Positions 1 to 6,319 of a DNA stretch of 7,493 bases are shown in pieces. The notes beneath the pieces were generated by a model. That model saw only the letters and a program-made list of their open reading frames with translations. It was not told the DNA's origin and did not search any database. Source of the DNA: an uncultured Oscillospiraceae bacterium (GTDB taxonomy: Bacteria; Bacillota_A; Clostridia; Oscillospirales; Oscillospiraceae); assembly GCA_900754605.1 (NCBI GenBank), contig CAAEDK010000027.1:1-7493 (forward strand), in the 5' to 3' direction. Each line of letters starts with the position of its first letter. Within the stretch, counting starts at the first letter, position 1. The translations under genes were made by a program, and so were the position numbers.

Positions 1-399
1 CTTCTGTCGCCAGAGATACCCCAGCATCCCCACTCCCAGAACCCCAAGGGACATGATTACGGCGGAATACGCCACCACCGTCAGGGTAACCGGCACCGTT
101 TTCGCCAATTCCTCCGTCACCGGGTTTCCTGTCCCCAGTGAAATACCAAAGTCCATGTGGAGCGCGTCCACCACCCAATCGAAATACTGCACCGGCAGCG
201 GCTTGTCCAGGCCCAGCATGACGCGTGCTTCGTCGATCTGCTCTTGAGTGACGACGGCGGAATTGCGCTTCACATACGCTGTGGCCGGATCAATGGGAGA
301 GAGGCGCATCAGCAGAAAAGAAAGAAGCGTGACCACAAACAAGGTCAGCAGGACGACAACAGCCCGCCGAGTGAGATAGCGTCTGGTCCGCTGTGCCAT
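1..399 (-). CDS. DppB/NikB-type ABC transporter permease, N-terminal 133 residues (runs off window)
   Basis: This is the first permease subunit of a peptide/nickel/opine-type ABC importer, which would sit in the cytoplasmic membrane. I translated it by hand because its stop codon lies beyond the left edge. After a basic start (MAQRTRRYLTRR), residues 13-33 form the first membrane segment, ending in LMRLSPIDPA, the family's usual place for an S-P-x-D-P motif. Then come LGLDKPLPVQY (63-72), DFGIS (83-87), PVTEEL (93-98) and P-V-T-L-T (103-107), followed by a second membrane segment. This order is characteristic of DppB/OppB/NikB N-termini. The start is well supported by GGAGG seven bases before ATG. 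It follows a terminator and a promoter-operator of its own, so it probably opens a separate operon. No substrate-binding protein gene precedes it, although one often does in such operons; it may lie downstream. Substrate cannot be read from this part; nickel, peptide or metallophore are all possible. Confidence 0.87.
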   Translation of the reverse strand, partial: MAQRTRRYLTRRAVVVLLTLFVVTLLSFLLMRLSPIDPATAYVKRNSAVVTQEQIDEARVMLGLDKPLPVQYFDWVVDALHMDFGISLGTGNPVTEELAKTVPVTLTVVAYSAVIMSLGVLGVGMLGYLWRQK

Positions 400-413
400 A
401 AGATCACCTCCGA

Positions 414-441
414 AAGTTAGTTGTCGCTAATCGTCTGTCAA
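414..441 (-). promoter_or_regulatory. Promoter of the DppB/NikB-type permease operon
   Basis: A perfect -35 TTGACA (436-441) is followed after 16 bases by TAACTT (414-419), which keeps the key TA...T positions of a -10. The 16-bp dyad described separately lies between and over them. The predicted start of transcription falls close to the GGAGG of the permease, so the leader would be very short. That is the weak point of this call. An alternative -10 further downstream is not visible. Confidence 0.5.
416..431. promoter_or_regulatory. Operator-like dyad A (RTTAGC-N4-RCTAAC)
   Basis: On the minus strand this reads ATTAGC-GACA-ACTAAC, an imperfect inverted repeat. It begins 4 bases after the -35 and overlaps the -10, the classic position for steric repression. 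The same pattern occurs at 5272-5287 in the same promoter position. The half-site GTTAG/CTAAC resembles binding sites of DtxR-family iron repressors, but identifying the regulator is inference. Confidence 0.55.
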
Positions 442-443
442 GG

Positions 444-471
444 AAAAAGCGCACCGAACTCGATGCGCTTT
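444..471 (-). terminator. Rho-independent terminator after the AraC-family gene
   Basis: On the minus strand AAAGCGCA (464-471) pairs with TGCGCTTT (446-453) around a 10-base loop, and the right arm runs into five T residues. It lies about 50 bases after the AraC stop codon and just before the permease promoter, separating the two transcription units. Confidence 0.75.
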
Positions 472-521
472 CTGGCAAATGTCCTCGCATGCAAGGGCAT
501 TATAGACGATTTTCTGTTGTT

Positions 522-1580
522 TCACCACTCCCGCAGGACGCTGTCTGCTCCTATAAGACAAAAAGTTTTTCGGTACTCCGTTGGGGTGTGCCCTGTGTAC
601 TGCCGGAACACCTCGGAAAACTTACTGGCGTTCTGGTACCCCACCTTGCCGGCAATCTCCGTCACATCCAGCTTCGTTTCCCGCAGAAGCCCCGCCGCTG
701 TGTGGATGCGGTAAGACTGCAGGTAGGAATTGATGGTGGTCCCATATACCTCCTTGAAGCATTTTTTCATGGAGGTCAGCGGAAAGGAAAAGGTCTGGGA
801 GAGTGCTTGCAGGGTAATGCGGCGATCCAGGTGCTCTACCAGATACTGCCGGACTGATTTGATCTGTTCCACCTGGGTCCGGTCTACATACGGCCGTTCT
901 TCTCCGCGTGTCGTGATCTCCGGGGAGCCGAGGAAGAGGAACAGCTCCATCACCTTGAGCTTGAAATAGCCCGCCCGCAGATTTTCCGGCGCATGGTAAA
1001 GTTCAGAGAAAATGTGCTGAATGGACTCAGTGGCCCGCATGATGAAGCAAGAGTTGCGTGCGCACAGACGGTCTCGCATGGCGAAGAGGTCGCAGTACAT
1101 CCCTTCACCCAGTGCCTCCGATACCTGACGCAGCACCCTGTCCGCCACCGGAATATCCACCGCGATGGTGATGCCGTGGTAGTGGGACAGGGGGAACCAG
1201 GTCTCGCGGGTCCGGTTGGTCATGACATTGACGGCCAGATCACCCTCTCCCAGATAGACCGCGCTCCCATCTGAAAATTCACACTCAAATCGGCCAAGCC
1301 GGCAGTGATTGATCTCCAGCAGGTCAGCCCGGGGGTCCTCCCGGTGCGCTACCCCGCAGGACATATGAATATCATCATAGAGCAATTCGATTCCGGGGAA
1401 CACTGGGTATCGGGTAATGACGCCCTCCCCGGTTTCGTTTTCCATCTTGTAGACAGAACAATTCTCTCCCTGAATGATAGTTTGAGCCGCCTCTCCATGC
1501 AGAACCTGGGTTTTAATCAACTCCTCGTCCGCAAAGCGGACATGATTCAAGCCGCCTCGTTTCTCTTGGCTGTACTCCAT
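522..1580 (-). CDS. AraC-family transcriptional regulator (YbtA/PchR-like)
   Basis: This 352-residue protein is a typical AraC regulator: a long N-terminal sensing part and a C-terminal DNA-binding domain with two helix-turn-helix units. The first unit is near residues 255-275 (ITLQALSQTFSFPLTSMKKCF) and the second near 304-327 (VTEIAGKVGYQNASKFSEVF). The family signature GHTPTEYRK follows at 330-338. The N-terminal stretch EINHCRLGRFECEF (about 89-102) and YLGEGDLAV resemble regulators found next to siderophore transport genes such as YbtA and PchR, which sense metal chelates. I start at the ATG at 1580, with AGGAGG 11 bases upstream; an in-frame GTG at 1592 would add four residues but sits inside the ribosome binding site. 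It lies 55 bases after the 42-residue ORF with no clear promoter between, so it is probably co-transcribed with the ABC genes. Targets may include those genes or the permease operon. Confidence 0.85.
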   Translation of the reverse strand: MEYSQEKRGGLNHVRFADEELIKTQVLHGEAAQTIIQGENCSVYKMENETGEGVITRYPVFPGIELLYDDIHMSCGVAHREDPRADLLEINHCRLGRFECEFSDGSAVYLGEGDLAVNVMTNRTRETWFPLSHYHGITIAVDIPVADRVLRQVSEALGEGMYCDLFAMRDRLCARNSCFIMRATESIQHIFSELYHAPENLRAGYFKLKVMELFLFLGSPEITTRGEERPYVDRTQVEQIKSVRQYLVEHLDRRITLQALSQTFSFPLTSMKKCFKEVYGTTINSYLQSYRIHTAAGLLRETKLDVTEIAGKVGYQNASKFSEVFRQYTGHTPTEYRKTFCLIGADSVLREW

Positions 1581-1635
1581 CAACCACACCACCTCCTCTG
1601 ATGCGCTGCAAAAAACATACCTCGGCGCTCCTGTG

Positions 1636-1764
1636 TTAAGTCCGCTTAGGATTTTGGGGAAACCACCCCCGCTCTACCCGCCGTGCCTGTTCTTTCAGTT
1701 CCCGGATGCTCCAAAGAAAAGCCACGCCCACAAGGCCCAAAAGAATGGAGAGCAGCCTCCGCAT
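1636..1764 (-). CDS. Small membrane peptide, 42 residues, coupled to the upstream ABC gene
   Basis: The sequence is MRRLLSILLGLVGVAFLWSI followed by a charged tail rich in R, E and K and ending PQNPKRT. It has one hydrophobic segment (residues 4-20) after two arginines, then a helical polar part (RELKEQARRVERG). Its ATG overlaps the TGA of the 576-residue ABC transporter as TGATG, and GGAGG lies four bases upstream, so translational coupling is likely. Topology would be a single membrane helix with either a cytoplasmic or an external tail. I recognise no family. Context suggests an accessory subunit or stabiliser of the ABC pair. It is too short for standard gene calling; the overlap, ribosome binding site and coherent membrane-plus-tail composition argue that it is real. 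Confidence 0.6.
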   Translation of the reverse strand: MRRLLSILLGLVGVAFLWSIRELKEQARRVERGWFPQNPKRT

Positions 1765-3494
1765 CAAGCCTCCAGCTTCCAGCTGTTGGCCTTGGCCCGG
1801 ACATATACGAAGTCGGCATATAGGCCCGGTTGGGCGATCAGTTCCTCATGAGTACCCCGCTGGACAATGTGCCCGCCATTGAGAACCAGGATCTGGTCGG
1901 CATTACGCACCGTTTTCAGCCGGTGGGCGATCAGGATCAGGGTTTTCCCCTTTGTCAGAGAGGAGATCGCGGCCTGGAGTTCCGCTTCGTTCTCCGGGTC
2001 TACACTGGCCGTGGCCTCGTCCAGAATTACGATGGGCGCATCCTTGAGCATGGCCCGGGCGATGGAGATACGCTGTTTCTCGCCCCCGGAGAGAGAACCG
2101 CCGCCCTCTCCCAAAACTGTGTCGTAGCCATCCGGCAGAGCCGTGATGAAATCGTGGCAGCAGGCGGCTTTGGCGGCGGCCACCACCTGTTCATGGGTGG
2201 CCGTCGGGCGACTGAACTTGATGTTGTTCTCCACAGTATCGTTGAAAAGATACACCGACTGGAACACCATGGAAATGTTCTTCATCAGGCTGTCCAGCTT
2301 GTACTCCCGCACATCATGGCCGCCCACGGTGATTCTTCCGCCCTGGACATCCCAGAAGCGGGCGATAAGATTACACAGAGTGGTCTTGCCGCCGCCGGAG
2401 GGGCCTACCACGGCGGTGGTGCTGCCGGTGGGGACTGTAAGGCTCACATGATCCAGAATGGTCCGCTCCCCATAGGAAAAAGAGACATCCTCAAACTGGA
2501 CAGAAGCATCCTCCGGACGGAGTTCCGCTCCGTCAATATCCATCACCGGCGTATCGTCGATGGAATTGGCCTTATCCATAGAGGCGCCCAGCATCTGGAG
2601 ATTGTCCGCCATATTCCCGGCGCTCTCCAGCTCCGCGTAAAGCATGAAAGAGGCAATAAGCATCAGCAGGCACCGGGTCAGAGGCAGGCTCCCGCCGGAA
2701 TAGAGTGCCAGGGCGCACACGGCCAGCGCCACGGCAAATACGCGCACTGTGATCTGCCGCGCCCCCATCCAGGGGGCTACGGAGCGTTCCAGCCCCAGGG
2801 CCTTTTCACAGCTTTCATCCACGGTTTTCTGCACAGCCTGGCCGCTGTCCTTATCCAAGCCGTAAGCCTTTACCACACTCATGCCCTGGATGTACTCCAG
2901 CACCGCCTCCACCAGTTTCATCTGGGCACGCTGGCGGGCAGGCCCCGTCTTGAGCAGAGACCGCTGGCTCAGTTCCGCAATCAGCAGATAGGCAAGAATC
3001 CCCCCGATAGCCAGCAGGCCGAGCCGCCAGTCTACAAGCAGGATTGCAAGACTCATAGCCAGAGTGTTGAGGAACCCGCCAATGACGCTGACCAGGCAGC
3101 GGGCGGCGTTATTCTCCACATCTCCCAGTGTGGTGGTGACTACGGCGGTAATGTTGCCCAAGGAGTTGTCATTGAAGTAGCCCATGGGGATATAGCGCAG
3201 CCGGTCTCCGATATGAATCCTCTTTTCCGCCACCATGAAATAGCCTGTCTCTGTCTCCGCATTGGTGGACCAGTAGGAGCAGGCGGTCCGTCCTGCCACA
3301 GAGACCAGCATGACGCCGATCACCGGCCATATGCTCAAGCTCGCGCCGGCCACCAGGATCTCCAAGGTCAGCATCAAGGCCCAGAACTGGAACGCGGTGA
3401 ACACAGCTCCCAGGAAAGCCACGAGCATAGATTTTTTTAAAAGACCTCTGCGGCTGCCTGCAAAAGCGGAAATTTTCCGAAGTACGCTGAACAT
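1764..3494 (-). CDS. ABC half-transporter, permease-ATPase fusion (YbtQ/IrtB-like second subunit)
   Basis: This 576-residue inner-membrane protein combines an exporter-type six-helix domain (about residues 20-300) with a C-terminal ATPase. The ATPase shows Walker A GPSGGGKTT (364-372), Q-loop Q412 in VFQS, signature LSGGEKQR (468-475), Walker B IVILDEAT (488-495, catalytic E493), D-loop SVD and switch H524. All residues for ATP hydrolysis are present. Length is normal for the family. AGGAGG lies eight bases before ATG, and the gene starts three bases after the stop of the 583-residue partner, so the two very probably form a heterodimer. Family knowledge: this arrangement with AraC and TetR regulators resembles YbtPQ and IrtAB, exporter-fold proteins that import metal-siderophore complexes. 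Drug or peptide export is the main alternative, and the sequence alone does not settle direction. Confidence 0.9.
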   Translation of the reverse strand: MFSVLRKISAFAGSRRGLLKKSMLVAFLGAVFTAFQFWALMLTLEILVAGASLSIWPVIGVMLVSVAGRTACSYWSTNAETETGYFMVAEKRIHIGDRLRYIPMGYFNDNSLGNITAVVTTTLGDVENNAARCLVSVIGGFLNTLAMSLAILLVDWRLGLLAIGGILAYLLIAELSQRSLLKTGPARQRAQMKLVEAVLEYIQGMSVVKAYGLDKDSGQAVQKTVDESCEKALGLERSVAPWMGARQITVRVFAVALAVCALALYSGGSLPLTRCLLMLIASFMLYAELESAGNMADNLQMLGASMDKANSIDDTPVMDIDGAELRPEDASVQFEDVSFSYGERTILDHVSLTVPTGSTTAVVGPSGGGKTTLCNLIARFWDVQGGRITVGGHDVREYKLDSLMKNISMVFQSVYLFNDTVENNIKFSRPTATHEQVVAAAKAACCHDFITALPDGYDTVLGEGGGSLSGGEKQRISIARAMLKDAPIVILDEATASVDPENEAELQAAISSLTKGKTLILIAHRLKTVRNADQILVLNGGHIVQRGTHEELIAQPGLYADFVYVRAKANSWKLEA

Positions 3495-3497
3495 CTC

Positions 3498-5249
3498 TTA
3501 TTCCTCCTCTCCGTCCCGCACGCCCAGATAGGACTGCCACATTTGCCGGTACAGCGGGCAGGAGGCCAGCAATTCCTCCTGCTTTCCCTGAGCAACGAAT
3601 CGGCCATCTTCCACCACAACGATGTTGTCTGCGCCGGCCACCGTACCCAGCCGGTGGGCAATGACGATCAGCGTCTTGCCCTCTGTCAGCCGGGAGATAG
3701 CCTGCTGAATGACCGCTTCATTCTCCGGGTCGATGCTGGCAGTGGCTTCGTCGAGAATGACGATGGGTGCATCCTTCAGCATGGCGCGGGCAATGGAAAT
3801 GCGCTGCTTTTCGCCGCCGGAAAGATGGCCGCCGCCCCCGCCGCAGATGGTGTCGTAGCCCTGAGCCAGTTGGCGGATGAAATCATCGCACCCGGCAGCC
3901 TTGGCTACCGCCTCGACTTCCGCATCGGTGGCGTTCAGGCGGCCCATGCGGATGTTGTCCCGCACCGTGCGGTCAAAGAGGTAGTTGTCCTGAGATACAT
4001 AGGCAATCTGGCGGTTGAGCTGCTCCAGCGGGATCTTCCGCAGATTCACACCGCCCAAGGCGACAGAGCCACCCGTCACATCCCAGAAACCAGCGATGAG
4101 CTTAGCGATGGTGCTTTTGCCGGAGCCGGAAGGACCCACCAGAGCGGTGACCGTCCCCGGCTGGATGTCCAGATTTACATCGTGGAGCACTTCACCGTCC
4201 TCCTGCCTGTAGGCAAAGGACACATGATCCATTCGGATACCCAGCCCATTCAGCTTCATCTCTGCGGCGGGGCGCTCCAGTTCCGGAGCCTCCAGAATGG
4301 CGGAAATCTCACCCACATTGGTACCCACCACCGCCAATTCATCCACAAAGGTCATGGCCGATACCAGAGGACCGGTAAGCCCCAGGGACAGCACTACGAT
4401 GGTGAGGAATACAGCAGTGCTCAGGCTTCCATCGCCCCACAGTAGCAGTCCCACCGGCAGGACGGGTAGCAGCACCGAGGGGATGACTGCCTGCATGATC
4501 GCCATATACTTCTGATTGTCCGCCATCCAGTCCACATAGTATTGGGCGTTCTCGGTCACAGCATCGGAGTACCGCTTATAAGACCCAGCGGACTGGCTGA
4601 ACGCCTTGACCACCTGGATGCCTCCTACATACTCCACGATGGCATTTGCCATACAGCGGCCCACCTCTACGGCGCCCTGCCAGCGGTCGGCGTAAGTCTT
4701 GCCGCTCTGGGAGGCTACTGTGAACCCGATCCCCGTGGTCACCAGGGAGGCGAGCCCCATTCGCCAATCCAGGACGAAGATATAGACCGCGATGCTCACT
4801 GGCACCAGCAAATTGGAGGTCATCTCTGGCAGCAGATGGGCAAGAGTGGGCTCCATGCCTTCCACACGGTCCACAATGGTAGTCTTGTACTGGCCGGAGG
4901 GCGTGTCCAGAATCGTCCCCATTGGCACCCGGCTCAGTTTTGAGAGCAGATTTTGCCGCACACGCCGCAGCGTGTGATATGTGGCCGTGTGGGACAGGCT
5001 GGTAGACCATGTGGAAAACAGTGCCTTTCCCGCATAGCCTGCCAGGGCCAGACCACACCAGGGCAGGCATTCCGCAAGGCCGCCTCCTTCCAGCAACAGC
5101 CCAATCATAGCAGCCACGCAGAAGTATGGCACCATACCGCAGGCCACCCCCAGCACCGCCAGGGCTACCGAAGCATAATATCCGCCGTGCTCACCACTTG
5201 CCCACCCCCACAGCACAGCAAAGGGTGAAGGCGCTTTCTTGTTATCCAT
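3498..5249 (-). CDS. ABC half-transporter, permease-ATPase fusion (YbtP/IrtA-like first subunit)
   Basis: This 583-residue protein has the same layout as its neighbour: a membrane domain with about six helices (roughly residues 25-310) followed by an ATPase. Motifs are Walker A GPSGSGKST (372-380), Q-loop Q420 in YVSQ, signature LSGGEKQR (476-483), Walker B IVILDEAT (496-503, catalytic E501), and switch H532 in AHR. Both partners keep intact catalytic residues, so neither nucleotide site of the presumed heterodimer is visibly degenerate. The segment DWRMGLASL near 161-169 and EYVGGIQVVKAF near 206-217 are typical exporter-fold coupling regions. The start is supported by AGGGG nine bases before ATG. 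It is the first gene of an operon with its own operator and lies after the TetR terminator. It lacks the extra siderophore-interacting domain of mycobacterial IrtA, so it is closer to YbtP. Metal-chelate uptake is the favoured role by context, with efflux possible. Confidence 0.9.
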   Translation of the reverse strand: MDNKKAPSPFAVLWGWASGEHGGYYASVALAVLGVACGMVPYFCVAAMIGLLLEGGGLAECLPWCGLALAGYAGKALFSTWSTSLSHTATYHTLRRVRQNLLSKLSRVPMGTILDTPSGQYKTTIVDRVEGMEPTLAHLLPEMTSNLLVPVSIAVYIFVLDWRMGLASLVTTGIGFTVASQSGKTYADRWQGAVEVGRCMANAIVEYVGGIQVVKAFSQSAGSYKRYSDAVTENAQYYVDWMADNQKYMAIMQAVIPSVLLPVLPVGLLLWGDGSLSTAVFLTIVVLSLGLTGPLVSAMTFVDELAVVGTNVGEISAILEAPELERPAAEMKLNGLGIRMDHVSFAYRQEDGEVLHDVNLDIQPGTVTALVGPSGSGKSTIAKLIAGFWDVTGGSVALGGVNLRKIPLEQLNRQIAYVSQDNYLFDRTVRDNIRMGRLNATDAEVEAVAKAAGCDDFIRQLAQGYDTICGGGGGHLSGGEKQRISIARAMLKDAPIVILDEATASIDPENEAVIQQAISRLTEGKTLIVIAHRLGTVAGADNIVVVEDGRFVAQGKQEELLASCPLYRQMWQSYLGVRDGEEE

Positions 5250-5269
5250 AGCTTAAAACCCCTTTCTTG

Positions 5270-5297
5270 TGGTTAGCAAATGCTAACTTAAAATCAA
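5270..5297 (-). promoter_or_regulatory. Probable promoter of the ABC transporter operon
   Basis: TTGATT (5292-5297) and TAACCA (5270-5275) are separated by 16 bases. Taken alone both hexamers are mediocre. The call rests on the arrangement being identical to the permease promoter at 414-441, including the position of the dyad. A start of transcription near 5262 would leave a leader of about a dozen bases containing the AGGGG ribosome binding site. Confidence 0.45.
5272..5287. promoter_or_regulatory. Operator-like dyad B, perfect inverted repeat GTTAGCA-N2-TGCTAAC
   Basis: Seven-base arms GTTAGCA and TGCTAAC are perfectly complementary across a two-base centre. It lies upstream of the first ABC gene and matches the dyad at 416-431 at all conserved half-site positions. 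A repressor bound here would block the -10. A DtxR/MntR-type metal sensor is the best guess from the half-site. The local TetR or AraC protein is the alternative, though the TetR promoter carries different dyads. Confidence 0.65.
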
Positions 5298-5300
5298 AAG

Positions 5301-5322
5301 GAAAACCCTTTATTCAAAGGGT
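5301..5322 (-). terminator. Short terminator overlapping the TetR stop codon
   Basis: On the minus strand ACCCTTT pairs with AAAGGGT around a four-base loop and is followed by TTTTCCTTTTGATTTT. The left arm lies in the last TetR codons and the stop codon lies in the loop-right arm boundary. The stem is only seven pairs and AT-rich at the apex, so termination may be partial, and some readthrough into the ABC genes is possible. Confidence 0.5.
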
Positions 5323-5936
5323 ATTCCAAGGAGACGGAACCAGCCCGCGGAGTAAAAATTCCGTAGGTCATCCATATAAACCATCGCTTTCTCCCGTGGC
5401 ATATCATGGCGGATTGTTTCAAACATGCCGTTGAAGAGTGCGGTAGACATGATGTGGATCAGTTCATCATCCAGACGGCGAATGGGATAGCCGGCTTCCA
5501 CCATTCGATCCACCAGCAGCCGTCCGGAGTGATCTTCGATTTCCGCCAAGGTATCCAGATAATGCTCGTACTTTGTTCCAGAGGAACAGCAGGCGATGAG
5601 CTTGAATGCGTCAAAGTGGTCGTAGAGAAAGTTCATCATCCAGGAGGCTTCCTTGTCCGGTACCTCCGGAAGCTTTTGAAGCTGCTCCTCCAAACTTCTG
5701 CCGGCAAAGGTCTGTTGAAGGGTCCGATAACGCTCTACCAGTTCTTGGGCTGGCTCTCTCACCAATCCGTCAAACAATGCCTCCTTGTCCGTATAGTAGC
5801 GGTAAATCGCTCCAGTCGTTACTCCAAGAGAAGCCGCGATGCTCTTTAAGGATGCCCCTCGAAAGCCGCTCTCCATAAACTCCCGCTTCCCGGCCTCCAA
5901 CAAATCCACCCGCAGCTTTTCGTTTACAGGACGCAT
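5310..5936 (-). CDS. TetR-family transcriptional regulator
   Basis: This 208-residue protein has the length and layout of a TetR repressor. The N-terminal DNA-binding domain spans about residues 8-56: LLEAGKREFMESGFRGASLK, then SIAASLGVTTGAIYRYYTDKE, whose end GAIYRYYTDKEALF (42-55) is the family hallmark of the recognition helix and the following segment. The rest is an all-helical ligand-binding and dimerisation domain with two adjacent cysteines (ACCSSG). The start is supported by AAGAGG eight bases before ATG. It is transcribed in the same direction as the ABC genes and is separated from them by a short terminator and the operator-promoter. Its own promoter overlaps two tandem dyads, which suggests autoregulation. 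It might control the downstream transporters through readthrough or directly, but the dyad at the ABC promoter differs from its own. Ligand unknown. Confidence 0.88.
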   Translation of the reverse strand: MRPVNEKLRVDLLEAGKREFMESGFRGASLKSIAASLGVTTGAIYRYYTDKEALFDGLVREPAQELVERYRTLQQTFAGRSLEEQLQKLPEVPDKEASWMMNFLYDHFDAFKLIACCSSGTKYEHYLDTLAEIEDHSGRLLVDRMVEAGYPIRRLDDELIHIMSTALFNGMFETIRHDMPREKAMVYMDDLRNFYSAGWFRLLGIPFE

Positions 5937-5953
5937 TTCTTTCGCCTCTTTTC

Positions 5954-5984
5954 GATAATTATATTATCCAATAACGACATTATC
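5954..5984. promoter_or_regulatory. Two tandem TetR-type operator dyads
   Basis: On the minus strand GATAAT-GTC-GTTATT (5970-5984) is followed after one base by GATAAT-ATA-ATTATC (5954-5968). The second is a perfect inverted repeat with six-base arms and the first matches it at most positions. Centres are 16 bp apart. They cover the -10 end and the predicted start of transcription. Their place upstream of a tetR gene points to autoregulation. The arms resemble half of a Fur box, but the three-base centre does not fit the Fur pattern. Confidence 0.55.
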
Positions 5985-6010
5985 TTAAAACAAACGACTG
6001 TATTTGTCAA
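5982..6010 (-). promoter_or_regulatory. Promoter of the tetR gene
   Basis: TTGACA (6005-6010), a 17-base spacer and TAAGAT (5982-5987) form a near-consensus sigma-A promoter, the best in the window. Transcription would start around 5975, giving a leader of about 40 bases before the TetR ATG. Confidence 0.8.
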
Positions 6011-6016
6011 GCCACA

Positions 6017-6046
6017 ATTATAATGGCTGGACCGTATGCAGGTCAG
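6017..6046 (-). promoter_or_regulatory. Possible second, upstream promoter for tetR
   Basis: A perfect TATAAT (6017-6022) lies 18 bases after CTGACC (6041-6046), which matches four of six -35 positions. It points the same way as the stronger promoter just downstream. It may be weak or fortuitous in this AT-rich gap. Confidence 0.3.
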
Positions 6047-6059
6047 TGTATTCTATTCA

Positions 6060-6116
6060 TTAAACAAAAAATGCAGCTGCCTTTGGTGAACGCCGATAAG
6101 GAAGTATCAAAGACAT
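6060..6116 (-). other. 18-codon ORF followed by a T-run; possible leader peptide
   Basis: ATG at 6116 opens MSLILPYRRSPKAAAFFV and stop. No convincing ribosome binding site precedes it. Its 3' end overlaps the palindrome GCAGCTGC and a run of six T residues, which recalls attenuator leaders in front of inducible genes. It lies upstream of both proposed tetR promoters, so its relation to that gene is unclear. Support is weak. Apart from this ORF and the possible promoter, I see nothing in 6047-6153. Confidence 0.2.
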
Positions 6117-6153
6117 ACTAACTTAACGGCTGACAAACAGGGTTGCTAAAATG

Positions 6154-6192
6154 AACCGGCGTGTTATTTCGCAATGAAATGACACGCCGGTT
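6154..6192 (-). terminator. Long hairpin, probable terminator of the element's regulator operon
   Basis: The arms AACCGGCGTGT (6154-6164) and ACACGCCGGTT (6182-6192) are perfectly complementary over 11 pairs. Inside, a G-T position and ATTTC/GAAAT extend the stem to 17 pairs around a five-base loop. In the minus direction it is followed by CATTTT. In the plus direction it is followed by TTTTCT, so it could work both ways. Confidence 0.65.
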
Positions 6193-6319
6193 TTCTACGC
6201 ATTTCAAACGGCATTGCAGGAATAAGAATGGTAAGATACTTCCGGCTATCCAACCATGCCCAAAAGCCTCGGTAACATTGGGCTTTTCGGCCCTCTAAAT
6301 GCGTAGACATAAACACCAT
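6164..6319 (-). CDS. Doubtful 51-codon ORF inside the structured region
   Basis: ATG at 6319 (or 6310) opens MVFMSTHLEGRKAQCYRGF and continues with a mildly hydrophobic stretch (YLTILIPAMPF) to a basic end. There is no ribosome binding site before either ATG. The ORF lies across the stems of the structured RNA candidate, and its stop codon is inside the terminator hairpin. I think it is more likely a chance reading frame, and list it because automatic annotation may call it. Confidence 0.18.
   Translation of the reverse strand: MVFMSTHLEGRKAQCYRGFWAWLDSRKYLTILIPAMPFEMRRKPACHFIAK

Noticed and set aside
1830..3440. 536-codon open frame on the plus strand opposite the second ABC gene
   Set aside because: It mirrors a clear ABC transporter on the minus strand, has no ribosome binding site, and its translation is low-complexity, rich in H, Q, G and R, without any domain. 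A by-product of GC-rich codon use.
3543..4445. 300-codon plus-strand frame opposite the first ABC gene
   Set aside because: Same reason: antisense shadow of a gene with intact ATPase motifs.
5954..5968. Fur box at the tetR promoter
   Set aside because: The arms GATAAT/ATTATC fit, but the centre is three bases instead of one and the tandem copy follows the same three-base spacing, so a TetR-type dyad fits better.
6111..6126. Third copy of the GTTAG operator (TTAAGTTAG on the minus strand)
   Set aside because: Only one half-site is present; there is no matching CTAAC arm at the right distance.
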